This document shows, in pieces, positions 63,801 through 64,000 of a stretch of 64,000 nt of DNA. The notes below the pieces were generated by a model. That model searched no databases. It was not told the DNA's origin and saw only the letters and a program-made list of their open reading frames with translations. Numbering within the stretch: position 1 is the stretch's first letter; each line of letters starts with the position of its first letter. The stretch lies in assembly GCA_017311185.1 (NCBI GenBank), contig JAESUZ010001730.1:124001-188000 (forward strand). The letters run 5' to 3'. The stretch is from Proteles cristata cristata. Its lineage: Eukaryota > Chordata > Mammalia > Carnivora > Hyaenidae. Position numbers and translations under genes: made by a program.

Positions 63801-64000
63801 CGAACCACCTCGGTGGGATCCACGGACAGAAAAATGATGTTAGACTTTAAAAGTCAGGTGATGATTATGCGCCAACTCGTGACCTGTGCCAAGTGATTGC
63901 CACACAGATGGAACATGGCAGAAACGTGGGAACCTGTCTGGAACTCCGTATTCCCTTCATAGCTCTCTGCGAATCCCAAACTACTCTAAGATAAACAAGT
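60841..64000. other. PRKAG2 intron 6, 5' part in window
   Basis: No exon, RNA gene or clear repeat recognised. 60880-61520 and 62000-62300 are GC-rich with overlapping open frames on both strands. PRKAG2 exon 6 was specifically looked for and not found. Confidence 0.4.

Noticed and set aside
48922..64000. PRKAG2 exon 6 or an alternative first exon
   Set aside because: The expected peptide ([22 protein letters not shown] split across the exon) was not found in any minus-strand frame.

Overview
This window is mammalian nuclear DNA, almost certainly from a cat-family carnivore. About forty copies or fragments of the felid type of tRNA-derived SINE are scattered through it on both strands. Their head resembles a tRNA with A- and B-box promoter motifs, followed by the felid-style body and a short CT-rich stretch before an A-rich tail. 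The dog-type head is not seen. Carnivore LINE-1 elements, MIR and MaLR-like fragments fill much of the rest. There are no bacterial-style genes, and nearly every open reading frame longer than 60 codons is a repeat or a shadow.

The only protein-coding gene I can support is PRKAG2, the gamma-2 regulatory subunit of AMP-activated protein kinase, on the minus strand. Its last ten coding exons lie between 48921 and 26947, followed by a 3' UTR that probably ends near 26220-26243. All visible splice sites are GT-AG, the phases join without a break, and the exons add up to exactly 281 codons plus a stop. This matches human residues 289-569, i.e. CBS domains 1 (part) to 4. Exon 6 and everything upstream are not found, so 48922-64000 is intron 6.

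Region by region: 1-1696 is intergenic. 1699-4155 is a Tigger1-type DNA transposon (minus) whose transposase body has become extremely GC- and CpG-rich. 4520-5046 is an L1 3' end. 5-8.2 kb holds scattered SINEs. 8222-15340 is a nearly complete antisense L1 carrying nested SINEs. 16.65-18.17 kb is an older sense L1 piece. 18.2-26.2 kb is mostly unremarkable intergenic DNA, partly GC-rich. 26.2-48.9 kb is PRKAG2. 48.9-64 kb is PRKAG2 intron 6, with a 5 kb sense L1 at 54.5-59.64 kb.

The most unusual thing here is a pair of arms, 1699-3380 and 27795-29425, in inverted orientation 24.4 kb apart. They look like CpG islands and are nearly identical; over roughly 790 bp (2343-3133) I could find a single mismatch. 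They are not an ordinary segmental duplication. Both outer ends coincide with a Tigger 3' terminal repeat, and weak transposase similarity is still readable through the GC-rich sequence. They therefore look like two separate ancient Tigger1 insertions whose bodies were homogenised by gene conversion and driven to very high GC. The 5' shoulders of the same two elements remain strongly diverged, and copy 1's shoulder is still AT-rich and carries a SINE that copy 2 lacks. One arm lies in the last intron of PRKAG2 and the other lies beyond its 3' end. Recombination between them would invert the last PRKAG2 exon away from the rest of the gene.
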